From Gaiella sp. (GTDB lineage: Bacteria > Actinomycetota > Thermoleophilia > Gaiellales > Gaiellaceae), in NCBI GenBank assembly GCA_027493885.1, contig JAOSJZ010000001.1, positions 2,040,622 through 2,104,621 on the forward strand: 64,000 nt of DNA, read 5' to 3'. The position numbers and the translations under genes are program-made. This document shows, piece by piece, positions 23,982 to 31,819 of the stretch. Positions within the stretch are counted from its first letter, which is position 1. Every line of letters begins with the position of its first letter. The notes beneath the pieces were generated by a model. The model was given only the letters and a program-made list of their open reading frames with translations, was not told the DNA's origin and ran no database searches.

Positions 23982-24769
23982 TGGTTGGCCCGCAACTTCC
24001 TGCCGTGGACCACGAGCGCTTCGCGAACCCGCCTCTACGAGCGATGCTCGGCCAGGTTCAGTTCCCAGCGATCCTGCGCCTGCAGAAGGGAATGGAGGCG
24101 ATCGCCGACTTCCAGGAGGCGATCCGCGAGCTGTTCCCCTCGTTCGGTGTCGAGCATCAGGTCCAGATAGCGATTCCGGCTACGGCGACCGACGCGGAGC
24201 CGATGACCAGCCGGGCCGTTGCGTACCGATTCACGAACGAGGAAGAGACCTGGAGCGCTCTTTTGACAGCGAACGCCCTGACGCTGGAGGCCGTCGCGGG
24301 CGGCCGGTACAGCAGCTACACCGAGTTCTACGAGCTCTTCGGCAAGCTGTGGAACGCGACGCTTGAGCACCTGCGGCCAGGCAAGATCACCCGGCAGGGA
24401 CTGCGCTACGTCGACCACATCGAGGGCGAGCGACCACCAAGCGAGTGGACGGAATGGATCAATCCGGAACTGCTCGGCGGGTTGGCGGGCGAAGTCCTTA
24501 GCCCCGGCTTGGAGCGGGCCGTCTGCGAGATGGTCTACACGGACGGCACCAATCGCCTGGTCTTTCGCCACGGCCTCACCCAGGCAGGGCCGGAGAACGC
24601 ACAGGGGTACCTGCTCGATTTCGACGCGATCCACGGTGAGCCGGTCGACCCGACCGACATCGAAGCGCTGATGGCCCGCTTCGATGAGTCACACGAGATG
24701 CTCTATCGCTTCTTCCGATGGTGCGTGACCGATCGAGCTCTGGAGGAGTTCCGTCGTGCCGGCGACTGA
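23981..24769 (+). CDS. TIGR04255 family protein
   Basis: A 262-residue protein with the family's features: FANPPLRAMLGQVQFPAILRL at the start, FQEAIRELFPSF, then RFTNEEETWSALLTANALTLEAV, YSSYTEFYELFGKLW and the conserved GLRYVDHIEG. TIGR04255 proteins are widespread, biochemically uncharacterised and frequently encoded on mobile or defence-rich DNA. It opens a three-gene cassette inserted between int and attR and overlaps the next gene by 14 nt. The leaderless promoter with repeats lies directly at its start. Confidence 0.85.
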   Translation: MVGPQLPAVDHERFANPPLRAMLGQVQFPAILRLQKGMEAIADFQEAIRELFPSFGVEHQVQIAIPATATDAEPMTSRAVAYRFTNEEETWSALLTANALTLEAVAGGRYSSYTEFYELFGKLWNATLEHLRPGKITRQGLRYVDHIEGERPPSEWTEWINPELLGGLAGEVLSPGLERAVCEMVYTDGTNRLVFRHGLTQAGPENAQGYLLDFDAIHGEPVDPTDIEALMARFDESHEMLYRFFRWCVTDRALEEFRRAGD

Positions 24770-25481
24770 GACAGCGTGGAAGCCTTTCTCCTTGCGGGCT
24801 GACCCGCCGCCGTTTGTCTTCTTTCAGGACATCGACGTGCCGGGCGTCGTTCAGGGCCGGGAGCCGTCCCTCGTCAACAGCTACGACGTCAGGATCGTTG
24901 CGGCGGAGGCGGTGGCGACGACCGTGTTCTACGTCATCCCGGGGACGATCACTCTCCCGATCGCGCACGAGAGCCCCACCTGGCGGGCGTGGCTGCCCGA
25001 GGTCGACGCCAGGGTCTTCGGGACGGGCCTCCGCTCGCGCAGCACAATCGGGCAGCAGGTCGCAGAGATCCAGCGCATCACCGGACTCAGCGACAGTCAG
25101 CTCGCAGCCGCCTTCCCGCCCGGCCTATCTCGCGAGACCGTCAATCGCTGGCGCAACCGACCGAACCCAAACCTCCGCGAGGAGAACATCTACCGGCTCG
25201 GCCTCCTCCACGAGCTCGCGCAGCGGATGGAGGAAGCGGGGATCGACGCCCGCGTCTGGCTCCACCAAGCGGGTGAGGAGGACGAGACTCCCTACGCGCT
25301 CATCTGTCAGGGCCGTCTCGGCGATGTTCGCCGGGCGGTCGAGCTCGTCGCCACAGGCGCCGTCTCGCCCGCTGGGAGGATGGCCGCGGTCCGCGCGTAT
25401 CGTGAGCACGACGTCGTTGTCGAAGAAGACGACGAAGGCGACTGGACGTGGGGCGAGGCGGATGGAGAGACGGAAGAGTGA
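24756..25481 (+). CDS. HTH protein with MbcA/Xre-antitoxin-like C-terminus
   Basis: A 241-residue protein in three parts. Residues 1-90 are beta-rich (FVFFQDIDVPGV, YDVRIVAAEAVATTVFYVIPGTI). A central helix-turn-helix follows (QQVAEIQRITGLSDSQLAAAF, SRETVNRWRNRPN, LREENIYRLGLLHELAQRM). The C-terminal GIDARVWLHQAG plus YALICQGRLGDVRRAVELV resembles the toxin-binding region of MbcA/ParS-type antitoxins. A highly acidic tail ends the protein. It overlaps the TIGR04255 gene and sits 3 nt before the unknown third gene, so it may act as an antitoxin or a repressor of this cassette. Confidence 0.72.
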   Translation: MPATETAWKPFSLRADPPPFVFFQDIDVPGVVQGREPSLVNSYDVRIVAAEAVATTVFYVIPGTITLPIAHESPTWRAWLPEVDARVFGTGLRSRSTIGQQVAEIQRITGLSDSQLAAAFPPGLSRETVNRWRNRPNPNLREENIYRLGLLHELAQRMEEAGIDARVWLHQAGEEDETPYALICQGRLGDVRRAVELVATGAVSPAGRMAAVRAYREHDVVVEEDDEGDWTWGEADGETEE

Positions 25482-25484
25482 CCG

Positions 25485-26168
25485 GTGAACTGGCTACCAG
25501 ACGACTTCTTCATTGGTCATCCCGCTCCGCCTCAAAGTAGCCCCACTCGCCCTCTCGGCCAGGGGGATGTCTTCCTCGAGGTGCCCGTTGCTGGCCGCAC
25601 AGGCGTCAGGAACGGGCAGCCAGGGCTGAGGGCGAAGCTCGAGAACGTCATCGTCGTCGGCAGCTCTTGCGGCATTAGGAAGGAAGGCGGTGAACTGAAC
25701 GACGTCATCCACGTGGCCCCGATCAAGCACCTCGCATCTATGGCGCCTGGCTGGGGGCCTCCGTGGAGCGGGTGGCTGCACGTCCTGCCCCTGCCGGGGC
25801 TCGAGATCAACGGGGAGGGGGACTGGGCAGCCAATCTCGCACGCATCGGCCTCGCCGGTACGGACACGCTGACCGCGGCACACCGCGTCGCGTCCGTGTC
25901 GCAGCAAGGGATGGAGGCGCTGAAGGCGCGTGTCGCCACCTACTTCGTCCGCGCCGATATCCCCACGACGGTCCTTGGCGTCGGTGCACACGAGGAGTGG
26001 CACGAGCTGGACTTGTGGGAGCGTTGGGTGGAGCGGACGGGCGCTCAGGACGGGTTCCAGCAGTGGCTGGACGAGGAAAACCCGAACTACCCGGGGCGAC
26101 GACGACGGGACACTCTTTACGACGATTTGGCCGGCGTACGTCAGCAACTGGACGAGACGACCGCATAG
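25485..26168 (+). CDS. Uncharacterised third gene of the TIGR04255 cassette
   Basis: A 227-residue soluble protein of no recognised family. The N-terminal half has LGQGDVFLEVPVAG and ENVIVVGSSCGIRKEGGELNDVIHVAPIKHL, a strand-rich pattern with one conserved-looking Cys. It is reminiscent of small QGD..VP...S.(D)C(D)I proteins I cannot name. The C-terminal half is helical and charged (EEWHELDLWERWVERTG, FQQWLDEENPNYPG, RRDTLYDDLAGVRQQLDE). The GTG start is 3 nt after the HTH gene stop. By position it is the candidate effector, but no catalytic motif is certain. Confidence 0.6.
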   Translation: MNWLPDDFFIGHPAPPQSSPTRPLGQGDVFLEVPVAGRTGVRNGQPGLRAKLENVIVVGSSCGIRKEGGELNDVIHVAPIKHLASMAPGWGPPWSGWLHVLPLPGLEINGEGDWAANLARIGLAGTDTLTAAHRVASVSQQGMEALKARVATYFVRADIPTTVLGVGAHEEWHELDLWERWVERTGAQDGFQQWLDEENPNYPGRRRRDTLYDDLAGVRQQLDETTA

Positions 26169-26435
26169 CCCAGGTGGATGCACCGACCGGCCGCTTGCCG
26201 GCGCGCGGAGCGTTGGTCGGCCCTCGATCACGGCGAGAGCCGCCACGATGATGGACCTTCGGCGCCAGAAGGCGTGGTTGATTGCGTGTCCGTCCGGCTC
26301 ACTCTCTAGCCTCTCGCCCGCGCGTGTCGACACGCGCGTTGCGGCGTGCTCTTGGTCGTCCGAGGCCGTTGCTAGAAGGACCTTCCCGCGGTCCCTCCTG
26401 GGGACCGCCTTACTCCTGTGAAGGGGGTGATTCAG
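26169..26435. other. Gene-free interval with palindromes
   Basis: About 270 bp without a supportable gene. It contains the 20-bp palindrome at 26319-26338 and the hairpin GCGGTCCC/GGGACCGC near 26388-26408, which lies in the probable leader of the YjzC-like gene. Confidence 0.4.
26319..26338. promoter_or_regulatory. 20-bp perfect palindrome
   Basis: CGCGCGTGTCGACACGCGCG is its own reverse complement. A loop-free perfect palindrome suits a dimeric DNA-binding protein rather than a terminator. It is about 100 bp upstream of the YjzC-like gene. Confidence 0.5.
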
Positions 26436-26609
26436 ATGGCGAAGCCGAAATACCGCCCGGGCGAGACTGTCCCGGTCAGCGGCCAGTACCCGGTCGTCGG
26501 GCCGAAGGGCGGTAAGACGGGGCAGGAGGTTACGTCCGTCAAGGGCGAGCCGTTCCCGCCGACGCCGAAGCCCGGTATGGGCTACGGCGCTCCTGATAAG
26601 ACGAAGTAG
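26436..26609 (+). CDS. Small YjzC-like protein
   Basis: A 57-residue protein: MAKPKYRPGETVPVSGQY, then GPKGGKTGQEVTSVKGEPFPPTPKPGMGY. The RPGE.vP.SG.Y pattern and K.G..FPPTP match the small YjzC-like family, whose role is unknown. The ATG at 26436 is preceded by AAGGGGGTG at a good distance, so it is preferred to the GTG-like upstream start at 26418. It is the last gene before attR and inside the element. Confidence 0.65.
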   Translation: MAKPKYRPGETVPVSGQYPVVGPKGGKTGQEVTSVKGEPFPPTPKPGMGYGAPDKTK

Positions 26610-26754
26610 TCGGTTCGTCACCTGAGCGAAGGCCGGGGTGATCGCCCGGCCTTCGCCGCTCTCGGCGACGGCGACAACTTCGAGTTCGGGATTGTAGGTC
26701 CTCCGGAGTACGGCATGCGTCGGTAGGCAGGAGCGGCGACTGCCGCCGATCAAA

Positions 26755-26773
26755 GTTGACCCTGCGTTGACCC
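26755..26773 (+). promoter_or_regulatory. Right arm-type repeat pair GTTGACCC x2
   Basis: GTTGACCC at 26755-26762 and 26766-26773 with 11-bp period, about 60 bp inside attR; counterpart of the pair at 11873-11891. Confidence 0.6.
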
Positions 26774-26835
26774 GCGCACCACACGGAGACCGCACGCGTG
26801 TGAGAGAAATCGCGGCGTGCAGAGATTCAGAGCGA

Positions 26836-26908
26836 TGGGCCGTGAAGGATTCGAACCTTCGACCTTGGGATTAAGAGTCCCCTGCTCTACCAGCTGAGCT
26901 AACGGCCC
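26836..26908 (-). tRNA. tRNA-Lys(CTT)
   Basis: The minus strand reads GGGCCGT...ACGGCCC (7-bp acceptor stem) with discriminator A. The D-arm is GCTCAGCTGGTAGAGC, the anticodon loop CTCTTAA (anticodon CTT) and the T-arm GAAGGTTCGAATCCTTC. No CCA is encoded. The last 43 bp at the 3' side (26836-26878) are the attR core and recur exactly at attL, so integration kept the tRNA intact. Confidence 0.95.
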
Positions 26909-27101
26909 GCGGAGGGGGAAGGATAGCGCCGGCACGTCCAGCGCTGACCCGTGCCACTCCGGTCGCGGCCGGAGGCCGGCTTTGCCGGCCGGGAGGCCAG
27001 GCGCCGTTCGTGCTGTGCGTTTCGCAGAAGGAGGGGGCCGGCGTGGAAACCATGGGTTCCCCCACGTTCGGCCCACGCTCTCTGATGTAGTCTCGCGCGA
27101 G

Positions 27102-28157
27102 GTGATCCGCCGGGGCGCCATGATCAGAGTGACCGTGATCGCCGTGCTCGCGGCGATCGTCACGACCCTCGTCGCCGTCCTCATCCGCTGGCTGCCGGAG
27201 TCGGCCTCGGAGCAGATGGACCGGATCACGTTCACCTACTGGTTCGCGACCGTGATCTCGATCGCGATCTTCTCGATCGTGATCGGGCTGATCGTCTACT
27301 CGGTGTGGGCGTTCCGGGTGCAGCCGGAGGACGACACGGACGGCCCGCCGATCCACGGCAACACGAAGCTCGAGATCGCGTGGACGATCGTGCCGGCACT
27401 GCTCGTGATCTCGATCGGGCTCGTGAGCGCGGTCGTCATCTCGAAGAACGCGAACGCGGGGAGCGATCCGCTGGAGGTGAAGGTCTTCGCGCAGCAGTTC
27501 GCGTGGAAGTTCGAGTACCCGGGCGAGGTGCGCTCGGACGAGCTGGTGATGCCGCTGCGGAGGCCGGTCGAGTTCCACATGGAGTCGGCCGACGTGATCC
27601 ACTCGCTCTGGATCCCGCAGATGGGCCAGAAGCAGGACGTCGTCCCGGGCGTCACCACGAAGATCGTGATCACGCCGACCCGTACCGGGACGTTCACCCT
27701 CATCTGTACGGAGCTCTGCGGCCTCGGCCACGCGACGATGCGCGCGCCGGTGCGCGTGCTCGAGCAGCCGGAGTTCGCGAGCTGGCTCGCGAAGCAGCGC
27801 GCCGCCGGGGCGGGCGCGGCGGGCGGCGCCGCGTCGGGCGGGACGGGCGGCGGTACCCAGGCAGGCGGTGCGGCGAGCGCGCTCGGCAAGCAGACCTTCG
27901 CGTCCGCCGGCTGCGGCGGCTGCCACGCCTTCGAGCCCGCGGGCACGGACGCCCAGATCGGGCCCGGCCTCGACAACCTGGTCGCCGACGCGAAGAAGGC
28001 GGGCGAGCCCGAAGACGCCTACATCGAGCAGTCGATCGTCGAACCGAACGCCGTCGTCGTCGCGGGCTACCAGCCCGGCGTGATGCCGCAGACGTTCGGA
28101 GAGACGCTGTCACCCGAGGAGCTCGACGCGCTCGTCGCGTTCCTGAGCGGGAAGTGA
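27102..28157 (+). CDS. ctaC: Cytochrome c oxidase subunit II with fused cytochrome c domain
   Basis: A 351-residue subunit II. Two transmembrane helices (about residues 8-28 and 48-72) are followed by the cupredoxin domain with the CuA site: His in SADVIHSLWIPQMGQK, then CTELCGLGHATM supplying Cys, Glu, Cys, His and Met. A Gly/Ala linker joins it to a class I cytochrome c domain with haem motif CGGCH and a later GVMPQTF Met. It accepts electrons from cytochrome c and passes them to subunit I. I choose the GTG at 27102, 8 nt after TAGTCT (leaderless), because VIRRGAMIRV fits the family; the ATG at 27120 is an alternative. Confidence 0.92.
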   Translation: MIRRGAMIRVTVIAVLAAIVTTLVAVLIRWLPESASEQMDRITFTYWFATVISIAIFSIVIGLIVYSVWAFRVQPEDDTDGPPIHGNTKLEIAWTIVPALLVISIGLVSAVVISKNANAGSDPLEVKVFAQQFAWKFEYPGEVRSDELVMPLRRPVEFHMESADVIHSLWIPQMGQKQDVVPGVTTKIVITPTRTGTFTLICTELCGLGHATMRAPVRVLEQPEFASWLAKQRAAGAGAAGGAASGGTGGGTQAGGAASALGKQTFASAGCGGCHAFEPAGTDAQIGPGLDNLVADAKKAGEPEDAYIEQSIVEPNAVVVAGYQPGVMPQTFGETLSPEELDALVAFLSGK

Positions 28158-28174
28158 GCCGGAAGGAAGCCCCT

Positions 28175-30109
28175 GTGACCTCGACCACCGAACCGCACTC
28201 GCAGCACGGGCTCCGGCCCGGCGACCCGCCGCCCAGGCGTCGTGGGATCTTCATGCGCCCGGGCTACCTCCGCGCGTCGTGGGTCACGCCGCTCTTCTTC
28301 CTGATCGGGATGTACATCGTGGTCGCGCTCCGCGCGCTCGCGGGCTGGGATCCGGTCTACGACTGGGAGTACATCGTCCTGATCGCGGGCATGGTGACCG
28401 CCCCGATCGGCTTCCTGCTCGGGATGGGCGTGTTCGACTACTGGCTGTACTGGATCTCCGGCCGGCCGACCGTCGCCGACGACCACGCGAGCCACGGTGC
28501 CTACAGCTGGAAGGACTACTTCAAGGTCAACACCGATCACAAGGTGATCGGGATCCAGTACCTCGTGACGACGTTCTTCTTCTTCGTCGCCGGCGGCTTC
28601 CTCGCGATGCTGTTCCGCGCCGAGCTGGCCGAGCCGGGGATGCAGTTCTTCGACACGCAGACCTTCAACGGGCTCGTGTCCGCGCACGCGACCCTGATGA
28701 TCTTCGTGTTCATCATCCCGGCCTTCGCGGGTCTCGCGAACTTCGCCGTGCCGCTCATGCTCGGCGCCCCGGACATGGCGTTCCCGCGCCTGAACGCGCT
28801 CAGCTTCTGGATGCTCCCGGTCGCCGGCGCGCTCTTCCTCGCGAGCTTCCTCGCGCCGGGCGGCGCCTTCGCTACCGGCTGGACGAGCTACGCGCCGCTC
28901 GCCTCGGAGCAGCCGTTCGGCCAGGTCTTCTTCAACATGGGCGTCCAGTGGGCGGGCGCGTCGTCGATCGCGACCGCGCTCAACTTCCTCGTCACGATCA
29001 TCACCATGCGCGCGCCGGGGATGACCTTCTGGCGCATGCCGCTCCTCGTCTGGGCGAACTTCACCACCTCGCTCCTCGTCGTGATCGCGACGCCGTTCAT
29101 CGCCGGGTCGCAGTTCTTCGTGATGTTCGACCGGGTGATGCACACGAGCTTCTTCACGCCGGACAACGGCGGCTACGTGCTCGGCTACCAGCACATCTTC
29201 TGGTTCTACTCGCACCCCGCCGTCTACATCATGGTCCTGCCCGGCTTCGGGATCATCTCCGAGGTGATCTCCGTGTTCAGCCGCAAGCCCATCTTCGGCT
29301 ACCGCCTGATGGCCGTCTCGTTGATCGGGATCCTCGTGCTCGCGTTCTCCGTCTGGGCGCACCACATGTTCGTCGCCGGGATGGCCGACTGGCTACGCAT
29401 CCCGATGATGATCTCGACCCTCCTGATCGCGGTGCCGACCGGAATCAAGGTGTTTTCGTGGTTGGCAACGCTCTGGGAGGGGAAGCTTCACCTCTCGACG
29501 CCGATGCTGTTCGCGCTCGGCTTCATCTCGACGTTCGTGATCGGAGGCCTCTCCGGCGTCTACGTCGCCTCCGTCCCGATCGACATCCACGCCTCCGACA
29601 CGTACTTCGTCGTTGCGCACATCCACTACGTCCTCTTCGGCGGCTCCGTGTTCACGATCTTCGCGGGCCTCTATTACTGGTTCCCGAAGATGACCGGCCG
29701 CATGTTCGACGAGCGTCTCGGCAAGCTCCATTTCTGGCTGACGTTCGTCACGTTCAACCTCACGTTCTTCCCCATGCACTGGCTCGGGCTCGACGGGATG
29801 CCGCGTCGCGTCGCCGACTATGCGGGCACCTACGGCGCGCTCAACATGGTGGTCTCGATCGGCTCGTTCGTGCTCGGCGCGTCCGTCGTGATCTTCGCCT
29901 ACAACATCGTCGTCAGCTGGGCGCGCGGCCCGGTCGCCGAGTCCAACCCGTGGAAGGCGATGACGATCGAGTGGCAGGTCTCCTCGCCGCCGCCGGTGTT
30001 CAACTTCGACGAGATCCCGCAGGTGGTCGGCGGGCCGTACGAGTACGGCGTCCCGGGCGCGCGTCACGCGGTGCTCAGGGGCGGAGCGCTCCAGGAGGCG
30101 CACGCATGA
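28175..30109 (+). CDS. ctaD: Cytochrome c oxidase subunit I
   Basis: A 644-residue haem-copper oxidase subunit I with about 12 or more transmembrane helices. Ligands are visible: LVSAHATLMIF (low-spin haem a), YSHPAVYIM (CuB His with the cross-linked Tyr), VWAHHMFVAG (two CuB His) and VVAHIHYVLFGG (haem a3 and a). It reduces O2 to water and pumps protons. GGAAGGA lies 7-8 nt before the GTG at 28175; a GTG at 28154 is also in frame. The stop overlaps the ATG of the next gene. An A-type oxidase is indicated by NFAVPLMLGAPDMAFPRLN. Confidence 0.96.
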   Translation: MTSTTEPHSQHGLRPGDPPPRRRGIFMRPGYLRASWVTPLFFLIGMYIVVALRALAGWDPVYDWEYIVLIAGMVTAPIGFLLGMGVFDYWLYWISGRPTVADDHASHGAYSWKDYFKVNTDHKVIGIQYLVTTFFFFVAGGFLAMLFRAELAEPGMQFFDTQTFNGLVSAHATLMIFVFIIPAFAGLANFAVPLMLGAPDMAFPRLNALSFWMLPVAGALFLASFLAPGGAFATGWTSYAPLASEQPFGQVFFNMGVQWAGASSIATALNFLVTIITMRAPGMTFWRMPLLVWANFTTSLLVVIATPFIAGSQFFVMFDRVMHTSFFTPDNGGYVLGYQHIFWFYSHPAVYIMVLPGFGIISEVISVFSRKPIFGYRLMAVSLIGILVLAFSVWAHHMFVAGMADWLRIPMMISTLLIAVPTGIKVFSWLATLWEGKLHLSTPMLFALGFISTFVIGGLSGVYVASVPIDIHASDTYFVVAHIHYVLFGGSVFTIFAGLYYWFPKMTGRMFDERLGKLHFWLTFVTFNLTFFPMHWLGLDGMPRRVADYAGTYGALNMVVSIGSFVLGASVVIFAYNIVVSWARGPVAESNPWKAMTIEWQVSSPPPVFNFDEIPQVVGGPYEYGVPGARHAVLRGGALQEAHA

Positions 30110-30963
30110 ACGAGACCGAGCCGAGGCACGTCCTCGTCGTCGCGAACGAGACGCTCGTCGGGGAGGAGCTGCTCGACGCCGTCCGCCGGCGCGCGTCGCA
30201 GGGCTCCATTCGGGCCGTCGTGATCGCACCGGTGAACGAGCCGAGCGCGGGCTACGTCGTCTACCGGAACTCGCGCCGGGCGTCCGCCGGCCGGCGCGTC
30301 GACCGGATGGTCACGGCGCTCCGCGAGGCGGGGATCCCGGCGCACGGGGATGTCTTCGAGGGCGGCCCGATCGCGGCCGTGGAGGACGTGCTCGCGATGG
30401 AAGTCGTGGACGAGCTGATCGTCTCGACCCATCCCGAGCAGAAGTCGGGGTGGCTGCGCAAGAAGAACGTGCTCGCCGAGCTCCGCCGCCTCGCAGGCGA
30501 GAGGCCGTTCGAGCACGTCGTCTCCGACGTCGCGTCGCGCACAGGCGAGGCGAACGTGCTCGTCGTCGCGAACGAGACGGTCCTCGGCGAGCGCCTGCTC
30601 GATCGGATCCGGCAGCGTGCGGCCGAAGGGCCTTCGGCGTTCCTGCTCGTCTGCCCGCAAAGCGACCCGGACGCCGGCGAGTACCCCGCGGCCGAGCGAC
30701 GGCTCCGCGCGGCCCTCTCGGCGCTCCGCGACGAGGGCATCGAGGCGCACGGCGAGATCGCGCACCCCGACCCGTACACCGCGACGATGGCCGTCCTCGG
30801 CGACGAGCGGGTCGACGAGATCATCGTCTCGACGTTTCCGGGCGAGCGCTCCGGTTGGCTCCGCCGAGACGTCGTCGAGCGGCTCCGAAGGGACGCAGGG
30901 ATTCGGGTCGAGCACGTTGTCGCGGATCTCGCTCCGCGAGATCCAAGTGGGGCCAGAGCATGA
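30106..30963 (+). CDS. Tandem-domain nucleotide-binding-like (Usp-type) protein in the cox operon
   Basis: A 285-residue protein made of two homologous alpha/beta units. Each unit begins with HVLVVANETLVGEELLD or NVLVVANETVLGERLLD and ends with DELIVSTHPEQKSGWLRKK or DEIIVSTFPGERSGWLRRD plus an HVV-D strand. The Rossmann-like pattern resembles universal stress proteins, but the GxxG(S/T) ATP loop is not clear. A third copy is encoded at 31820-32458. It is coupled to ctaD (ATGA overlap), so a role in oxidase expression, assembly or energy sensing is possible but unproven. Confidence 0.7.
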   Translation: MNETEPRHVLVVANETLVGEELLDAVRRRASQGSIRAVVIAPVNEPSAGYVVYRNSRRASAGRRVDRMVTALREAGIPAHGDVFEGGPIAAVEDVLAMEVVDELIVSTHPEQKSGWLRKKNVLAELRRLAGERPFEHVVSDVASRTGEANVLVVANETVLGERLLDRIRQRAAEGPSAFLLVCPQSDPDAGEYPAAERRLRAALSALRDEGIEAHGEIAHPDPYTATMAVLGDERVDEIIVSTFPGERSGWLRRDVVERLRRDAGIRVEHVVADLAPRDPSGARA

Positions 30964-31031
30964 CGGCTTCGCAGGAGCGATTCGCAGTGCGCTCGGCGGG
31001 ATCGACTCCGAAGGAGGCGAGACCGCGGTGA
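30960..31031 (+). CDS. Possible 23-residue coupled small ORF
   Basis: ATGA at 30960 overlaps the stop of the preceding gene, and its TGA overlaps the GTG of ctaE (GTGA). The peptide MTASQERFAVRSAGSTPKEARPR is basic and has no membrane helix. Coupling at both ends suggests translation; the sequence itself gives no function and it may be fortuitous. Confidence 0.3.
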   Translation: MTASQERFAVRSAGSTPKEARPR

Positions 31032-31672
31032 GCGACATTCCGATCAGCGGTGGCCCACACCTGGCGGGGTCGCATCCGCAGGAGGCGATCCCGCACGGGC
31101 CGCCCCCCGCAAACCGCAGCTCGCGGCTCGATGCGGCAACGCTCGGGATGTTCCTCTTCATCGCGTCGGAGGCGATGCTCTTCGGCGCGTTCTTCACGGC
31201 CTACTTCTTCGTGCGCGTCGTCAACCCGACCGCGACCGAGACCTGGCCGCCCGCGCCCTTCGAGTTCCCCGTCTTCGTCGCGGGCGTCAACACCGCGATA
31301 CTCGTCACCTCGAGCTTCACCATCCACTGGGCGACGCAGGCGATCAAGCGGAACGACCGGAACGGGCTTCGCGCCGGTCTGGTCGTCACGATCCTGCTCG
31401 GCAGCGCGTTTCTTCTGACGCAGGCGATCGAGTACGCGCACGTCGGCTTCAACACGGGCGACGGCGCGTTCGCGTCGGTGTTCTTCGGTCTCACCGGGCT
31501 CCACGGCGCGCACGTCTTCGTCGGCCTCTCGCTGCTGACGATCGCCGCCGTGCGTGCCTTCCGCGGCCATTTCTCGGCCGAGCACCACCACGGCGTCGAG
31601 ATCCCCGGGATCTACTGGCACTTCGTTGACGTGATGTGGATCATCGTGTTCTTCGCCGTGTACGTGCTCTAG
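31028..31672 (+). CDS. ctaE: Cytochrome c oxidase subunit III
   Basis: A 214-residue subunit III with five or six helices. Family motifs are LGMFLFIASEAMLFGAFFTAYFFVR (with the conserved Glu), QAIEYAHVGF, FFGLTGLHGAHVFVGLSLL and the C-terminal HGVEIPGIYWHFVDVMWIIVFFAVYVL. The GTG at 31028 follows AAGGAGG. Subunit III stabilises the oxidase and its proton uptake. The stop codon abuts a palindromic hairpin (31672-31694). Confidence 0.93.
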   Translation: MSDIPISGGPHLAGSHPQEAIPHGPPPANRSSRLDAATLGMFLFIASEAMLFGAFFTAYFFVRVVNPTATETWPPAPFEFPVFVAGVNTAILVTSSFTIHWATQAIKRNDRNGLRAGLVVTILLGSAFLLTQAIEYAHVGFNTGDGAFASVFFGLTGLHGAHVFVGLSLLTIAAVRAFRGHFSAEHHHGVEIPGIYWHFVDVMWIIVFFAVYVL

Positions 31673-31694
31673 GCACCTCGCTGCGCGAAGTGCC
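31672..31694. repeat. GGCAC-hairpin repeat copy 1
   Basis: GGCACCTCGC-TGC-GCGAAGTGCC: 10-bp stem with one G-T wobble, starting on the last base of the ctaE stop. Member of a dispersed hairpin family (see 31797, 32461, 61670, 61729). May also terminate transcription. Confidence 0.7.
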
Positions 31695-31796
31695 AGGGAA
31701 GAGCCAACGACCCGGCTCCCGGCACGGCCGTCGAAGTTCGTGCAGAGTGTTGCCATGTCGGTGCGTGCCCCGCAGGCGCGAGCCCATGCTCTCTCT

Positions 31797-31819
31797 GGCA
31801 CTTCCCGCAGGGAAGTGCC
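31797..31819. repeat. GGCAC-hairpin repeat copy 2
   Basis: GGCACTTCCC-GCA-GGGAAGTGCC, perfect 10-bp stem. With copy 1 it brackets about 100 bp without a gene; flanking CCAGG/CTGG bases are also inverted, so the two copies form a REPIN-like doublet. Confidence 0.75.

Larger units (their letters stand above)
11733..26878 (+). mobile_element. Actinomycete integrative and conjugative element in tRNA-Lys
   Basis: About 15.1 kb bounded by a 43-bp perfect direct repeat that is the 3' part of tRNA-Lys(CTT): 11733-11775 and 26836-26878. Inside are the hallmark AICE genes in order: FtsK-like TraSA, RepSA-type initiator, MerR-like excisionase and tyrosine integrase, with start/stop overlaps. Both ends carry paired GTTGACCC repeats with 11-bp period, probable integrase or Xis arm sites. 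Cargo includes an NYN nuclease, type III restriction-modification, HD, Nudix and HTH genes, a TIGR04255 cassette and a YjzC-like gene. pSAM2-type elements transfer as double-stranded DNA using TraSA alone and replicate by rolling circle through RepSA. Confidence 0.9.
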
